Made by a program: the position numbers and the translations under genes
Assembly: GCA_945890735.1 (NCBI GenBank)
Contig: CAMDCZ010000007.1
Location: 1 to 61,798 of the forward strand
From: Bordetella parapertussis
Lineage (GTDB): Bacteria > Pseudomonadota > Gammaproteobacteria > Burkholderiales > Burkholderiaceae_C
Direction: 5' to 3'
DNA length: 61,798 nucleotides
Part shown: one piece after another, positions 8,801 to 18,090 of the stretch
Numbering within the stretch: the first letter of the stretch is position 1
Layout of the letters: each line of letters starts with the position of its first letter
Notes under the pieces: model-generated
Told to the model about the DNA's origin: nothing
The model's input: the letters and a program-made list of their open reading frames with translations, nothing else
Database searches by the model: none

Positions 8801-10156
8801 ATGCTCTACCAATTTTATGAAGCCCAACGGGCCATGATGGAACCCTTTGCTGAATTTGCATTGGCCACCTCAAAGATGCTGGCAAACCCCAGCAGCCCGG
8901 CTGCACAAAACCCAATGATTCATCGGGTATCGGCTTATTACGACTTGATCTACAGGCTGGGCAAGGACTATGTCAAACCTGTTTTTGGGATCAACAGTGT
9001 CAAGATCAACGGTTCGGATGTGGCTGTCCAAGAATGCATTGAGATGGACAAAGCATTTTGTGAATTGCGTCTGTTTAAATGCTTCAGCGACAACGCTGCC
9101 ACGCTGGAGACCATGAAAAAGCTGCCCGCGGTTTTGATCGTGGCGCCTCTGTCTGGACATTACGCCACCCTGCTGCGTGACACAGTCAGCACCATGATGA
9201 AAGACCACAAAGTTTTCATCACAGATTGGAAAAATGCGCGACTGGTGCCTTTGACTGAAGGCGAATTTCATTTGGATGACTACATCCACTATGTCCAAGC
9301 GTTCATTCGCCATATCCAAAGCACTGATGGACATTGCCATGTGGTGAGCGTATGCCAACCGACCGTCCCTGTCTTGGCCGCTGTCTCATTGATGGCCAGT
9401 CGTGGTGAAACCCTGCCGTTGAGCATGACCATGATGGGTGGCCCGATTGATGCAACCAAATCACCGACCGCCGTCAACAACTTGGCAATGAACAAAAGCC
9501 ACAACTGGTTTGAAAACAATGTCATCTACAAAGTACCCAGCACTTTCCCAGGTGCAGGTCGGCGTGTGTATCCCGGTTTCCTGCAACATTCCGGCTTTGT
9601 GGCCATGAATCCAGACCGTCACTTGAAGAGCCATTACGACTATTTCAAAGATTTGATCAAAGGTGACAACTCGAGCGCGGAATCTCACCGTCAGTTCTAT
9701 GACGAATACAACGCTGTACTGGACATGGATGCGGATTACTACCTTGAAACCATCGCCACGGTTTTTCAAGATTTCAAACTGGTGCGAGGTAACTGGGATG
9801 TCAAGTCGGCCTCTGGCGTCATGGAGAGGGTTCGACCGCAAGACATCACCAACTGTGGCTTGTTGACCGTCGAAGGTGAACTAGACGATATTTCAGGTTC
9901 AGGTCAAACCAAGGCTGCCTTGAAGTTATGTGCTGGCATTCCTTCCAGCCAAAAAATGCACTTTGAAGCCGTTGGTGCTGGACACTATGGCATTTTCAGC
10001 GGTCGACGCTGGCGTGATGCGGTGTATCCACAAGTCAGAGCATTCATCTTGAGTCATCACCATACCGGACCCAAGCGAACTGTCAGACCAGCCAAGGCCA
10101 AGTTGGCAGGTAATGCCAAAACACCGCAGCGCGGACATTCCAGCACTGCCAAGTGA
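8801..10156 (+). CDS. phaZ: Intracellular polyhydroxybutyrate depolymerase PhaZ1 type
   Basis: Mobilises stored native PHB granules to 3-hydroxybutyrate units. The 451-residue product has no signal peptide and begins MLYQFYEAQRAMMEPF. The modified lipase box VSVCQPTVP places a cysteine nucleophile at residue 185, as in the Ralstonia PhaZ1 class. Likely partners are Asp360/361 in EGELDDISG and His393 in GAGHYGIFSG. GAGG six bases before the ATG serves as ribosome-binding site. Its stop overlaps the GTG start of the next gene by four bases. phaR and 3-hydroxybutyrate dehydrogenase elsewhere in the window support a working PHB cycle. Confidence 0.93.
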   Translation: MLYQFYEAQRAMMEPFAEFALATSKMLANPSSPAAQNPMIHRVSAYYDLIYRLGKDYVKPVFGINSVKINGSDVAVQECIEMDKAFCELRLFKCFSDNAATLETMKKLPAVLIVAPLSGHYATLLRDTVSTMMKDHKVFITDWKNARLVPLTEGEFHLDDYIHYVQAFIRHIQSTDGHCHVVSVCQPTVPVLAAVSLMASRGETLPLSMTMMGGPIDATKSPTAVNNLAMNKSHNWFENNVIYKVPSTFPGAGRRVYPGFLQHSGFVAMNPDRHLKSHYDYFKDLIKGDNSSAESHRQFYDEYNAVLDMDADYYLETIATVFQDFKLVRGNWDVKSASGVMERVRPQDITNCGLLTVEGELDDISGSGQTKAALKLCAGIPSSQKMHFEAVGAGHYGIFSGRRWRDAVYPQVRAFILSHHHTGPKRTVRPAKAKLAGNAKTPQRGHSSTAK

Positions 10157-10752
10157 TTTCTGTTGCCGTCGTTCTTGCTGCATTGCCGCAGACGCAATGT
10201 CAACGGTGCGGCTTTCAAGATTGCGCGGCTTATGCGCAGGCGATTGTGGAAGAACATGTGCCCATCAACCAATGTCCGCCAGGCGGTCAAGAGGGCATCG
10301 ACAAGCTTTCACGCTTGACCGGGCAAGCACCCCAACCACTCAATCAAGCACATGGATTTGAAGGGCCCAGACATCTGGCTTACATCGACGAAGAATGGTG
10401 CATCGGTTGTACTTTGTGCATAGAAGCATGCCCAGTCGATGCCATCGTTGGCACCCATAAACGCATGCACACTGTGATCGAATCGGTTTGTACAGGCTGT
10501 GAGCTGTGCGTACCGGTTTGTCCAGTCGATTGCATTGAACTGGAAAACATCACAGGCCATGAAACGGCATGGGCTGCATGGTCAACGCAGCAGGCCGCGC
10601 AAGCGGCGGACCGCTATGCAGCAAGGCTCACAAGGCTTCGTTTGAATCGAAAGCAACCTGCAGACAATCAACCCACAGCCAAACTCAGCAGGGTCGAGCA
10701 AGCATTGGCGCGTGCCAAAGCCAAAGCAGCGGATATTTTGCCGCCTGGTTGA
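10153..10752 (+). CDS. rnfB: Soluble RnfB-like iron-sulphur protein
   Basis: Electron-transfer protein resembling RnfB/RsxB, 199 residues. It has the N-terminal Fe-S domain (PQTQCQRCGFQDC, closed by the cysteine of INQCPPGG), then two [4Fe-4S] ferredoxin motifs (CIGCTLCIEACP and CTGCELCVPVCP), then a charged Ala/Lys-rich tail. The usual RnfB hydrophobic membrane anchor is missing: only about ten residues precede LPQTQC. Stand-alone copies without the other rnf genes are known in Burkholderiales; none of the other rnf genes is in this window. The GTG start overlaps the phaZ stop (GTGA). Partner and direction of electron flow are unknown. Confidence 0.85.
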   Translation: MISVAVVLAALPQTQCQRCGFQDCAAYAQAIVEEHVPINQCPPGGQEGIDKLSRLTGQAPQPLNQAHGFEGPRHLAYIDEEWCIGCTLCIEACPVDAIVGTHKRMHTVIESVCTGCELCVPVCPVDCIELENITGHETAWAAWSTQQAAQAADRYAARLTRLRLNRKQPADNQPTAKLSRVEQALARAKAKAADILPPG

Positions 10753-10755
10753 AGC

Positions 10756-11238
10756 TCAAAGGCCATATGTGGCCAAGGATGCATAGGCCTTGATCACCTC
10801 ATCGGGTGCTTGAACCAGCTCAATCAGCACACCTTCTCCACCCACAGGAAATTCATCATTGCCCTTTGGATGCAAAAACGTGATGTCAAAGCCAGCAGCA
10901 CCTTTGCGAATACCGCCTGGCGCAAACCGGACGCCTTGTTTGCCTAACCAATCCACGGCCTGGGGCAAGTCGTCAACCCACAAACCAACGTGGTTCAAAG
11001 GCGTCGTGTGGACTGCCGGCTTTTTGGCCATGTCCAAGGGTTGCATCAGATCGACTTCTACTTTGAATGGACCCACTCCGATGGAACAAATGTCTTCATC
11101 GACATTCTCACGTTCGCTGAGAAAAGTGCCGGTCACTTCCAGACCAAGGAGTTCAACCCACAAGTTTCGCAGCCGGCCTTTGTCTTCAGCACCAATGGCC
11201 ACTTGCTGGATACCCAGCACCTTGAAAGGACGGTTCAT
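10756..11238 (-). CDS. VOC-family protein, methylmalonyl-CoA epimerase-like
   Basis: A 160-residue vicinal-oxygen-chelate protein built of two beta-alpha-beta-beta-beta modules. Its place as last gene after propionyl-CoA carboxylase and mutase suggests it interconverts (S)- and (R)-methylmalonyl-CoA. The second-module ligands look present: His in LNHVGLWVDD and Glu in GVLIELVQAP. In the first module, the usual metal-binding His of the DHVAI motif is Gln (IQQVAIGAE, residue 12). It overlaps the stop of pccA by four bases. Without a biochemical test a related lyase or dioxygenase-like role is possible, but context favours the epimerase. Confidence 0.72.
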   Translation of the reverse strand: MNRPFKVLGIQQVAIGAEDKGRLRNLWVELLGLEVTGTFLSERENVDEDICSIGVGPFKVEVDLMQPLDMAKKPAVHTTPLNHVGLWVDDLPQAVDWLGKQGVRFAPGGIRKGAAGFDITFLHPKGNDEFPVGGEGVLIELVQAPDEVIKAYASLATYGL

Positions 11239-13280
11239 GCAAACTCCACGATGACTTGGTCGACTGTCAGCGACTCACCCTTTTTTGCCATCACTGATTT
11301 GACAACACCATCTTGGGCCGCAAACAAAACATTTTCCATTTTCATGGCTTCAATCACAGCCACTCGCTCACCTGCTTGAACCTTTTGCCCTGGCGCCACG
11401 GCAACATCCACCAGCAATCCAGGCATGGGGGAAAGCACGAATCGGCTCAAATCAGGCGGGGCTTTGAATGGCATTTGACGGTACAACTCTGCCATGCGAG
11501 GAGAAACCACCAAGGCATCAATGCGACGTCCATGGTGCTGAACTTGCAAAACCAAGGGATTTTTCACGGACCCACGCTCAACTTGGGCGGTGAAAGGCTG
11601 GCCATTCACCGTGCCTTCAATGGCAATGTCATTGATTCGCGAATGGCTGTGGATCGCATAGTTTTTGCCATTGAGTTTGATCACTGCTGTGCCCAATCCG
11701 CCCACATCGTCCACCTCCACCTGATCAAAGTGATGCTGGCCCTCTGAACTCAGCGTGATGACGGTGTAGATTTTCCCCACTTTGACGTCATAGCCTGGCA
11801 ACTGTCCACTCAAACTGGCCGCACGCTCCCGTGATTTACGGCGCACAAAGGCGGCCAAGGCGACCAAAAAATCAGGATCGGAATGCGGCACATCTTCGGC
11901 ATGAAAACCCTTACTGAAATGGGTCGCAATGAATCCGGTGTTGAAATTCCCCGCGACAAAGTCAGGGTGTGCCAACAAAGCAGATTGGAATGGGATGTTC
12001 GAGCTGATGCCGCGAATCACAAAACCATTGAGAGCCTCACGCATCTTGTGCAGCGCATCACTTCGGTCACGTCCATGCACAATCAGCTTGGCGATCATGG
12101 AGTCGTAATGCATAGAAATTTCGCCGCCCTCCTGCACCCCTGTGTCTACACGCACGCCAGACAATTGGCTGGTGTTGGCTTGAAACATGGTTTGTGCGGG
12201 CGGCTGAAAACGCACCAAACGACCAGTGGATGGTAGAAAATTCCTGAATGGGTCTTCGGCATTGATTCGGCATTCCATCGCCCAACCATTGCGCTGGATA
12301 TCTTGCTGGCCGAAAGACAATTTTTCACCCGCAGCCACACGGATCATCCACTCCACCAAATCCAAACCGGTGATGGCTTCCGTCACGGGATGCTCCACTT
12401 GAAGCCGGGTATTCATCTCCAAGAAATAAAACTGCTGGTCCTTGCCCACCACGAATTCAACCGTGCCGGCGCTTTGGTAATGGACCGCTTTGGCCAATGC
12501 CACCGCTTGCAAGCCCATGGCTTGTCTGGTTTCATCACTGATAAAGGGAGACGGCGCTTCTTCAATGACTTTTTGATGGCGGCGCTGGATAGAGCATTCA
12601 CGCTCATTGAGGAAAACCACGTTGCCATGACCGTCACCCAACAATTGAATTTCTATGTGCCTGGGCTCTTCTACAAATTTTTCGATGAAAACCCGGTCAT
12701 CGCCAAAACTGTTACGGGCTTCATTGCGGCAAGACGTGAACCCCTCGTGTGCTTCCTTGTCATTGAAAGCCACCCGCAAGCCCTTGCCACCGCCACCGGC
12801 CGAGGCTTTGATCATCACCGGGTATCCAATTTCCTTGGCAATGCTGACAGCTTGGTCTGCTGTGTCAATGGCTTCGTTGAATCCAGGAATGGTGTTGACC
12901 TTGGCTTGGGCTGCCAATTTTTTGGAGGCGATTTTGTCGCCCATGGCAGCAATTGCTTGGTGCTTAGGACCAATGAACACCAGACCTTGCTCTTCACATA
13001 CACGCGCAAAATCTTCGTTCTCACTTAAAAAACCATAGCCTGGGTGTATGGCTTGCGCGCCAGTTGACTTGGCCGCAGCGATGATGACATCGCCCTTCAA
13101 ATAGCTTTCACGACTGGCAGCAGGTCCAATCAAAACAGATTCATCGGCCAATGCCACATGGCGGGCGTTTTTATCTGCTTCGGAGTAAACGGCAACGGTT
13201 GCAATACCCATTCGGCGGGCAGTTGCGATGACACGACAGGCGATTTCGCCACGGTTTGCAATCAATATTTTTGAAAACAT
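11235..13280 (-). CDS. pccA: Propionyl-CoA carboxylase alpha subunit (biotin carboxylase and biotin carrier)
   Basis: Carboxylates its own biotin with ATP and bicarbonate and hands the group to the beta subunit to make methylmalonyl-CoA. The 681-residue product starts MFSKILIANRGEIACRV and has the biotin carboxylase ATP-grasp region (SAGGGGKGLRVA, EMNTRLQVEHPVTE). A middle linker follows, then a C-terminal biotinyl domain with lysine in EAMKMENVLFA. GGAG precedes the ATG at 13280; the frame upstream to 13328 would overlap pccB. The pairing with a PccB-type beta subunit and mutase argues for propionyl-CoA rather than methylcrotonyl-CoA as substrate. Confidence 0.92.
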   Translation of the reverse strand: MFSKILIANRGEIACRVIATARRMGIATVAVYSEADKNARHVALADESVLIGPAASRESYLKGDVIIAAAKSTGAQAIHPGYGFLSENEDFARVCEEQGLVFIGPKHQAIAAMGDKIASKKLAAQAKVNTIPGFNEAIDTADQAVSIAKEIGYPVMIKASAGGGGKGLRVAFNDKEAHEGFTSCRNEARNSFGDDRVFIEKFVEEPRHIEIQLLGDGHGNVVFLNERECSIQRRHQKVIEEAPSPFISDETRQAMGLQAVALAKAVHYQSAGTVEFVVGKDQQFYFLEMNTRLQVEHPVTEAITGLDLVEWMIRVAAGEKLSFGQQDIQRNGWAMECRINAEDPFRNFLPSTGRLVRFQPPAQTMFQANTSQLSGVRVDTGVQEGGEISMHYDSMIAKLIVHGRDRSDALHKMREALNGFVIRGISSNIPFQSALLAHPDFVAGNFNTGFIATHFSKGFHAEDVPHSDPDFLVALAAFVRRKSRERAASLSGQLPGYDVKVGKIYTVITLSSEGQHHFDQVEVDDVGGLGTAVIKLNGKNYAIHSHSRINDIAIEGTVNGQPFTAQVERGSVKNPLVLQVQHHGRRIDALVVSPRMAELYRQMPFKAPPDLSRFVLSPMPGLLVDVAVAPGQKVQAGERVAVIEAMKMENVLFAAQDGVVKSVMAKKGESLTVDQVIVEFA

Positions 13281-13297
13281 GCTTTTCTCCAGAGCGA

Positions 13298-14830
13298 TCA
13301 CAGCGGTACGTTGCCGTGTTTGCGCCACGGGTTTTCAACTTTTTTGTCTTTGAGCATCACCAATGAGCGACAGATTCGCTTTCTGGTTTCGCTTGGCAGG
13401 ATCACGTCGTCAATGAAACCTCGCGCACCGGCCACGAAGGGGTTAGCAAAACGCTCCTTGTACTCGGCTTCTTTGGCCGCCAACTTAACTGGGTCGCCTT
13501 TGTCTTCACGAAAAATGATTTCCACCGCACCCTTGGCGCCCATGACCGCAATTTCCGCGTGTGGCCATGCAAAATTGACATCGCCACGCAGATGTTTGGA
13601 GGCCATCACATCATAGGCACCACCATAGGCCTTGCGGGTAATGACCGTGATTTTGGGCACAGTGCACTCCGCATAGGCATAAAGCAATTTGGCACCGTGT
13701 TTGATGATGCCGCCAAACTCTTGAGAAGTGCCAGGCATGAAGCCTGGGACATCCACAAAAGTGATCACTGGGATATTGAAGGCATCGCAGAAACGCACAA
13801 ACCGCGCTGCCTTGATGCTGCTCTTGATATCCAGACATCCTGCCAAGACCAAGGGTTGATTGGCGACAATGCCCACTGTTTGACCCGCCATGCGTGCAAA
13901 ACCAATGAGGATATTTTTGGCGTATTCAGGCTGCAGCTCAAAAAAATCACCATCGTCTACCGCCTTGATAATCAACTCCTTCATGTCATAGGGCATGTTG
14001 GGGTTGTCAGGCACCAAGGTATCCAAACTGGCATCCATCCTGTCGGTTGGATCACCGCTGGGACGAACCGGGGGCTTTTCACGGTTGTTCAAGGGTAAAT
14101 AGTTATAGAGGCGACGCAGCATCAGCAGCGCTTCAACATCATTGCTGAAAGCCAAATCGGCCACCCCGCTTTTGGTGGTGTGGGTGATGGCGCCACCCAG
14201 CTCTTCGGCGCTGACCTCTTCATGGGTGACGGTTTTGACGACATCTGGACCTGTCACGAACATGTAAGAGCTGTCTTTGACCATGAAAATAAAGTCTGTC
14301 AATGCAGGTGAATACACAGCACCACCCGCCGACGGGCCCATGATCATGCTGATCTGAGGAATCACGCCGCTGGCCAACACATTGCGTTGAAACACCTCTG
14401 CATAGCCACCGAGTGAAGCCACGCCTTCTTGAATACGTGCGCCACCGGAATCATTCAACCCGATGACCGGCGCACCGACCTTCATGGCTTGGTCCATGAT
14501 CTTGCAGATTTTTTCAGCATGGGTTTCAGACAATGCACCGCCATATACCGTGAAGTCTTGGCTGAATACAAACACCAACCGCCCATTGATCATGCCGTAG
14601 CCTGTGACGACACCGTCACCAGGAATTTTGGAGTCTTGCATTCCAAAATCCGTGCACCGGTGCTCAACGAACATGTCCCATTCTTCGAAGGTTCCTTCAT
14701 CCAACAAGATCTCTAAGCGTTCGCGGGCTGTCAACTTGCCTTTGGCGTGCTGAGCTGCAATGCGCTTTTCACCACCGCCCATCCTGGCGGCTGCTCGTTT
14801 TTTTTCCAGTTGGTGAATGATTTCTTGCAT
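13298..14830 (-). CDS. pccB: Propionyl-CoA carboxylase beta subunit (carboxyltransferase)
   Basis: Transfers the carboxyl group from biotin to propionyl-CoA. The 510-residue product has both crotonase-like carboxyltransferase halves, including GGARIQEGVASLGGYAEVF, the oxyanion-hole glycines in IMGPSAGGAVYSPALTDF, and VPGFMPGTSQEFGGIIKHGAK. These match PccB/MmdA rather than AccA/AccD. The ATG at 14830 has GAGG seven bases upstream; a TTG two codons earlier is less likely. It lies 17 bases before pccA and 21 bases after meaB. Confidence 0.94.
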   Translation of the reverse strand: MQEIIHQLEKKRAAARMGGGEKRIAAQHAKGKLTARERLEILLDEGTFEEWDMFVEHRCTDFGMQDSKIPGDGVVTGYGMINGRLVFVFSQDFTVYGGALSETHAEKICKIMDQAMKVGAPVIGLNDSGGARIQEGVASLGGYAEVFQRNVLASGVIPQISMIMGPSAGGAVYSPALTDFIFMVKDSSYMFVTGPDVVKTVTHEEVSAEELGGAITHTTKSGVADLAFSNDVEALLMLRRLYNYLPLNNREKPPVRPSGDPTDRMDASLDTLVPDNPNMPYDMKELIIKAVDDGDFFELQPEYAKNILIGFARMAGQTVGIVANQPLVLAGCLDIKSSIKAARFVRFCDAFNIPVITFVDVPGFMPGTSQEFGGIIKHGAKLLYAYAECTVPKITVITRKAYGGAYDVMASKHLRGDVNFAWPHAEIAVMGAKGAVEIIFREDKGDPVKLAAKEAEYKERFANPFVAGARGFIDDVILPSETRKRICRSLVMLKDKKVENPWRKHGNVPL

Positions 14831-14851
14831 CGTCAAGCCTCTGTGTCAATG

Positions 14852-15883
14852 TTATTGAATGGTTTGGGCAGTATCACTTGATGGCCAAGCAGCCAGAAGT
14901 TGCCTTGCTGCGGTGGAGGAAGCCAAGCGACCTTCGAGCACCTGCTGGTGCAATTTGGGCATCAGTTCAGCCACTGCTGGATTCGCAAAAAAGGACTGTT
15001 TCAAGCCGGTGTGTATCAAGTCATTCATCCATTGAATGGCTTGACTTTGACGCCTGGCATCGGCCATGCCGTTGGCTGCTTGGATGCGTTGAAACTGAAG
15101 TACTTTGCTCCAAACCACATCCAGCCCAGTGCCATTCAACGCGCTCAACATGAGCACCTCGGGAGACCAACGGTTTGCAGGCTCTTTAAGGGACGCCCCA
15201 TCCCAATGCCTGGCCAAATGCAATGCTGATTCAAGCTGATTTTTGGCACGATCAGCCGCCTGGCTATCCAAATCAACCTTGTTAACAAGGACCAAATCAG
15301 CCAACTCCATGACGCCCTTTTTGATGGCCTGCAAATCATCACCCGCATTGGGGAGTTGCATCAGCATGAACATGTCTGTCATGCCTGCGACAGCAGATTC
15401 GCTTTGACCGACACCAACTGTCTCGACGATGACGATGTCATAGCCTGCTGCCTCACAAACCAGCATGCATTCGCGGGTCTTTTCAGCCACACCACCCAAG
15501 GAGCCACTGCTAGGGCTTGGTCTGATGAAGGCATCCATGCTCACAGACAGCCTTTCCATGCGGGTTTTGTCGCCCAAAATAGAGCCGCCAGAGAGGCTGG
15601 AAGATGGATCAATGGCCAAAACAGCCACCTTATGACCGGATTGAATCAGATTCAAGCCCAAACTCTCAATCAAGGTGCTTTTGCCAACACCCGGCACACC
15701 ACTGAGACCAATGCGCATGGAGCGGCCCGAATGAGGCAGCACAGCTGTCAACAATTCATCGGCCTGTTGGCGATGGTCTTGGCGGGTAGATTCGAGCAAT
15801 GTGATCGCTTTGGACATTGCTCGCCGGCGGCTCAGCGGATCGCCTCGAACAATCAAATCTGCCAGTATCTTGTGGTCGCTCAT
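14852..15883 (-). CDS. meaB: Methylmalonyl-CoA mutase-associated GTPase MeaB
   Basis: G3E-family P-loop GTPase that gates adenosylcobalamin loading and protects the mutase from inactivation. The 343-residue product has Walker A GVPGVGKST at about residue 60, the metal-binding stretch AIDPSSSLSGGSILGDKTRM, the ETVGVGQSE switch region, and the base-recognition motif NKVD. I start it at the ATG at 15883 (MSDHKILADL); the open frame upstream runs into the mutase gene. It sits between the mutase and the carboxylase subunits, the usual functional context. Older annotations call this family ArgK. Confidence 0.93.
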   Translation of the reverse strand: MSDHKILADLIVRGDPLSRRRAMSKAITLLESTRQDHRQQADELLTAVLPHSGRSMRIGLSGVPGVGKSTLIESLGLNLIQSGHKVAVLAIDPSSSLSGGSILGDKTRMERLSVSMDAFIRPSPSSGSLGGVAEKTRECMLVCEAAGYDIVIVETVGVGQSESAVAGMTDMFMLMQLPNAGDDLQAIKKGVMELADLVLVNKVDLDSQAADRAKNQLESALHLARHWDGASLKEPANRWSPEVLMLSALNGTGLDVVWSKVLQFQRIQAANGMADARRQSQAIQWMNDLIHTGLKQSFFANPAVAELMPKLHQQVLEGRLASSTAARQLLAAWPSSDTAQTIQ

Positions 15884-15897
15884 GCAAAGATCAGCAA

Positions 15898-18084
15898 TTA
15901 TTTGGTTTGTCCTGATGCCAATCGGATTTGGTGCAACACATCTTTGGCGCTGACAGGAATGGGCGTGCCGGGACCATAAATACCTTTGACACCACACTGA
16001 TAAAGCATGTCGTAGTCTTGCTTGGGTATCACCCCCCCGACAAACACGATGATGCCGTCGCCGCCTTGTTTTTTCAATTCATCAATGATGGCGGGCACCA
16101 AGGTTTTATGACCAGCAGCCAGCGTTGAAACGCCGACGGCATGCACATCGTTCTCGATGGCTTGACGTGCACATTCTTCTGGGGTTTGAAACAAAGGCCC
16201 CATGTCCACATCAAATCCCAAGTCAGCAAACGCGGTTGCGACAACTTTGGCTCCTCTGTCGTGTCCGTCTTGACCCAATTTGGAAATCATCACCCGAGGT
16301 CGCCTGCCCTGGATCTCAGCAAATTCAGCAATCTCTGATTTAAGTTGATCCCAATAAGCCATGGTGTCCCCCTCGTGACTGCCACTGTCATATGCAGCTG
16401 CGTAGATACCGCTGACTTTTTGGGTGTCCGCGCGGTGACGCCCAAACACCGTTTCAAGGGCATCACTGACTTCACCCACAGTGGCTCGCAAACGCATAGC
16501 GCTGACAGTCAGTGCCAACAAATTGCCAGTGTTTTGTTGAGCTGCCTGCGTCAGTGCCTCCAAAGCCCCAAGAACTGCTTGGCTGTCGCGCTGGGATTTG
16601 ATGGCTTTCAGGCGCTCAATTTGAGACTCACGGACTTTGATGTTGTCGATGTCACGGGCTTCTACCATGTCTTCGGTTGCCAATTTGTATTTATTGACAC
16701 CGACAATCACATCTTGACCAGAATCTATCCTTGCCTGCTTGTCAGCCGCAGCAGCTTCAATTTTCAACTTGGCCCAACCTGAGCCTACCGCCTTGGTCAT
16801 GCCACCCATGGCCTGGACTTCCTCGATGATTTTCCAAGCCTCATCAGCCATGTCCTGGGTGAGCTTTTCCATCATGTAACTGCCAGCCCAGGGATCAATC
16901 ACATTGGAAATATGGGTTTCTTCTTGAATGATCAGTTGTGTATTTCTTGCAATCCTCGCTGAAAACTCAGTGGGCAGCGCAATGGCTTCATCAAAGCTGT
17001 TGGTGTGAAGACTTTGCGTGCCGCCAAATACCGCTGCCATGGCCTCAATCGTGGTTCGAACAATGTTGTTGTAGGGGTCTTGCGCTGTCAATGACCAACC
17101 AGAGGTTTGGCAGTGGGTACGCAGCATCCAGCTTTTCGGGTTCTTGGCCCCCACCGCTTGCATGATGCGACACCACAACAAGCGGGCTGCTCGCAGCTTG
17201 GCAATTTCCAAATAGAAGTTCATGCCAATCGCCCAAAAAAACGACAGGCGCCCAGCAAATGCATCCACATCCAATCCCTTGGCCATCGCGGTCTTCACAT
17301 ACTCTTGGCCATCCGCCAAGGTCAGCGCCAATTCCAGGGCTTGATGGGCACCAGCTTCTTGCATGTGGTAGCCGCTGATGCTGATGGAATTGAATTTAGG
17401 CATGTGCTCTGCGGTGTAGGCAATGATGTCCCCAATGATGCGCATGCTGGGTTCAGGTGGATAGATATAGGTGTTTCTCACCATGAACTCTTTGAGAATA
17501 TCGTTTTGAATGGTTCCACTCAATTGGGCTTGCGAGACACCTTGCTCTTCGGCAGCGACGATGTAACCAGCCAGCACGGGCAGCACCGCACCGTTCATGG
17601 TCATCGAGACTGAAACTTTGTCCAGAGGGATTTGATCAAACAAGATCTTCATGTCTTCGACCGAGTCAATCGCCACCCCTGCTTTACCTACATCACCCAT
17701 GACCCTTGGATGGTCAGAGTCGTAGCCCCGGTGAGTTGCCAAATCGAAAGCAACGGACACACCTTGACCACCGCCAGCCAATGCTTTGCGATAAAAAGCA
17801 TTGGATTCTTCAGCAGTGGAGAAACCGGCATATTGACGAATGGTCCAAGGTCGCACCGAGTACATGGTGGCTTGGGGTCCTCTGAGGAAAGGTGCAAAAC
17901 CGGGCAAGGTGTTGGTAAAACTCAAACCATGGAGATCTTGGGCCGTGTACAGCGGCTTGACAGTGATGCCATCGGGTGTCCGCCAGTTCAAGCGACCCAG
18001 GTCACCTTGGGGGGCGGATTTGATGGCCGCCGACTCCCATTCGGCAATCGAGTGGGAACCAAACAGAGGGAATGAAGTACTCAT
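15898..18084 (-). CDS. mcm: Methylmalonyl-CoA mutase, single-chain B12-dependent
   Basis: Converts (R)-methylmalonyl-CoA to succinyl-CoA with adenosylcobalamin, feeding propionyl-CoA carbon into the TCA cycle. The 728-residue product has the N-terminal TIM-barrel substrate domain (TMYSVRPWTIRQYAGFSTAEE) and the C-terminal B12 domain with the cobalt-ligand motif DGHDRG and the later GVSTLAAGHKTLVP. Length fits the catalytic subunit type (ScpA/MutB). The start lies only six bases after the decarboxylase stop, so the two genes are almost certainly on one transcript. Confidence 0.95.
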   Translation of the reverse strand: MSTSFPLFGSHSIAEWESAAIKSAPQGDLGRLNWRTPDGITVKPLYTAQDLHGLSFTNTLPGFAPFLRGPQATMYSVRPWTIRQYAGFSTAEESNAFYRKALAGGGQGVSVAFDLATHRGYDSDHPRVMGDVGKAGVAIDSVEDMKILFDQIPLDKVSVSMTMNGAVLPVLAGYIVAAEEQGVSQAQLSGTIQNDILKEFMVRNTYIYPPEPSMRIIGDIIAYTAEHMPKFNSISISGYHMQEAGAHQALELALTLADGQEYVKTAMAKGLDVDAFAGRLSFFWAIGMNFYLEIAKLRAARLLWCRIMQAVGAKNPKSWMLRTHCQTSGWSLTAQDPYNNIVRTTIEAMAAVFGGTQSLHTNSFDEAIALPTEFSARIARNTQLIIQEETHISNVIDPWAGSYMMEKLTQDMADEAWKIIEEVQAMGGMTKAVGSGWAKLKIEAAAADKQARIDSGQDVIVGVNKYKLATEDMVEARDIDNIKVRESQIERLKAIKSQRDSQAVLGALEALTQAAQQNTGNLLALTVSAMRLRATVGEVSDALETVFGRHRADTQKVSGIYAAAYDSGSHEGDTMAYWDQLKSEIAEFAEIQGRRPRVMISKLGQDGHDRGAKVVATAFADLGFDVDMGPLFQTPEECARQAIENDVHAVGVSTLAAGHKTLVPAIIDELKKQGGDGIIVFVGGVIPKQDYDMLYQCGVKGIYGPGTPIPVSAKDVLHQIRLASGQTK

Positions 18085-18090
18085 GACATG

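Noticed and set aside
11235..14830. Acetyl-CoA or methylcrotonyl-CoA carboxylase
   Set aside because: Motifs and the mutase/MeaB neighbours fit propionyl-CoA carboxylase better, and the leucine-degradation partners of methylcrotonyl-CoA carboxylase are absent.
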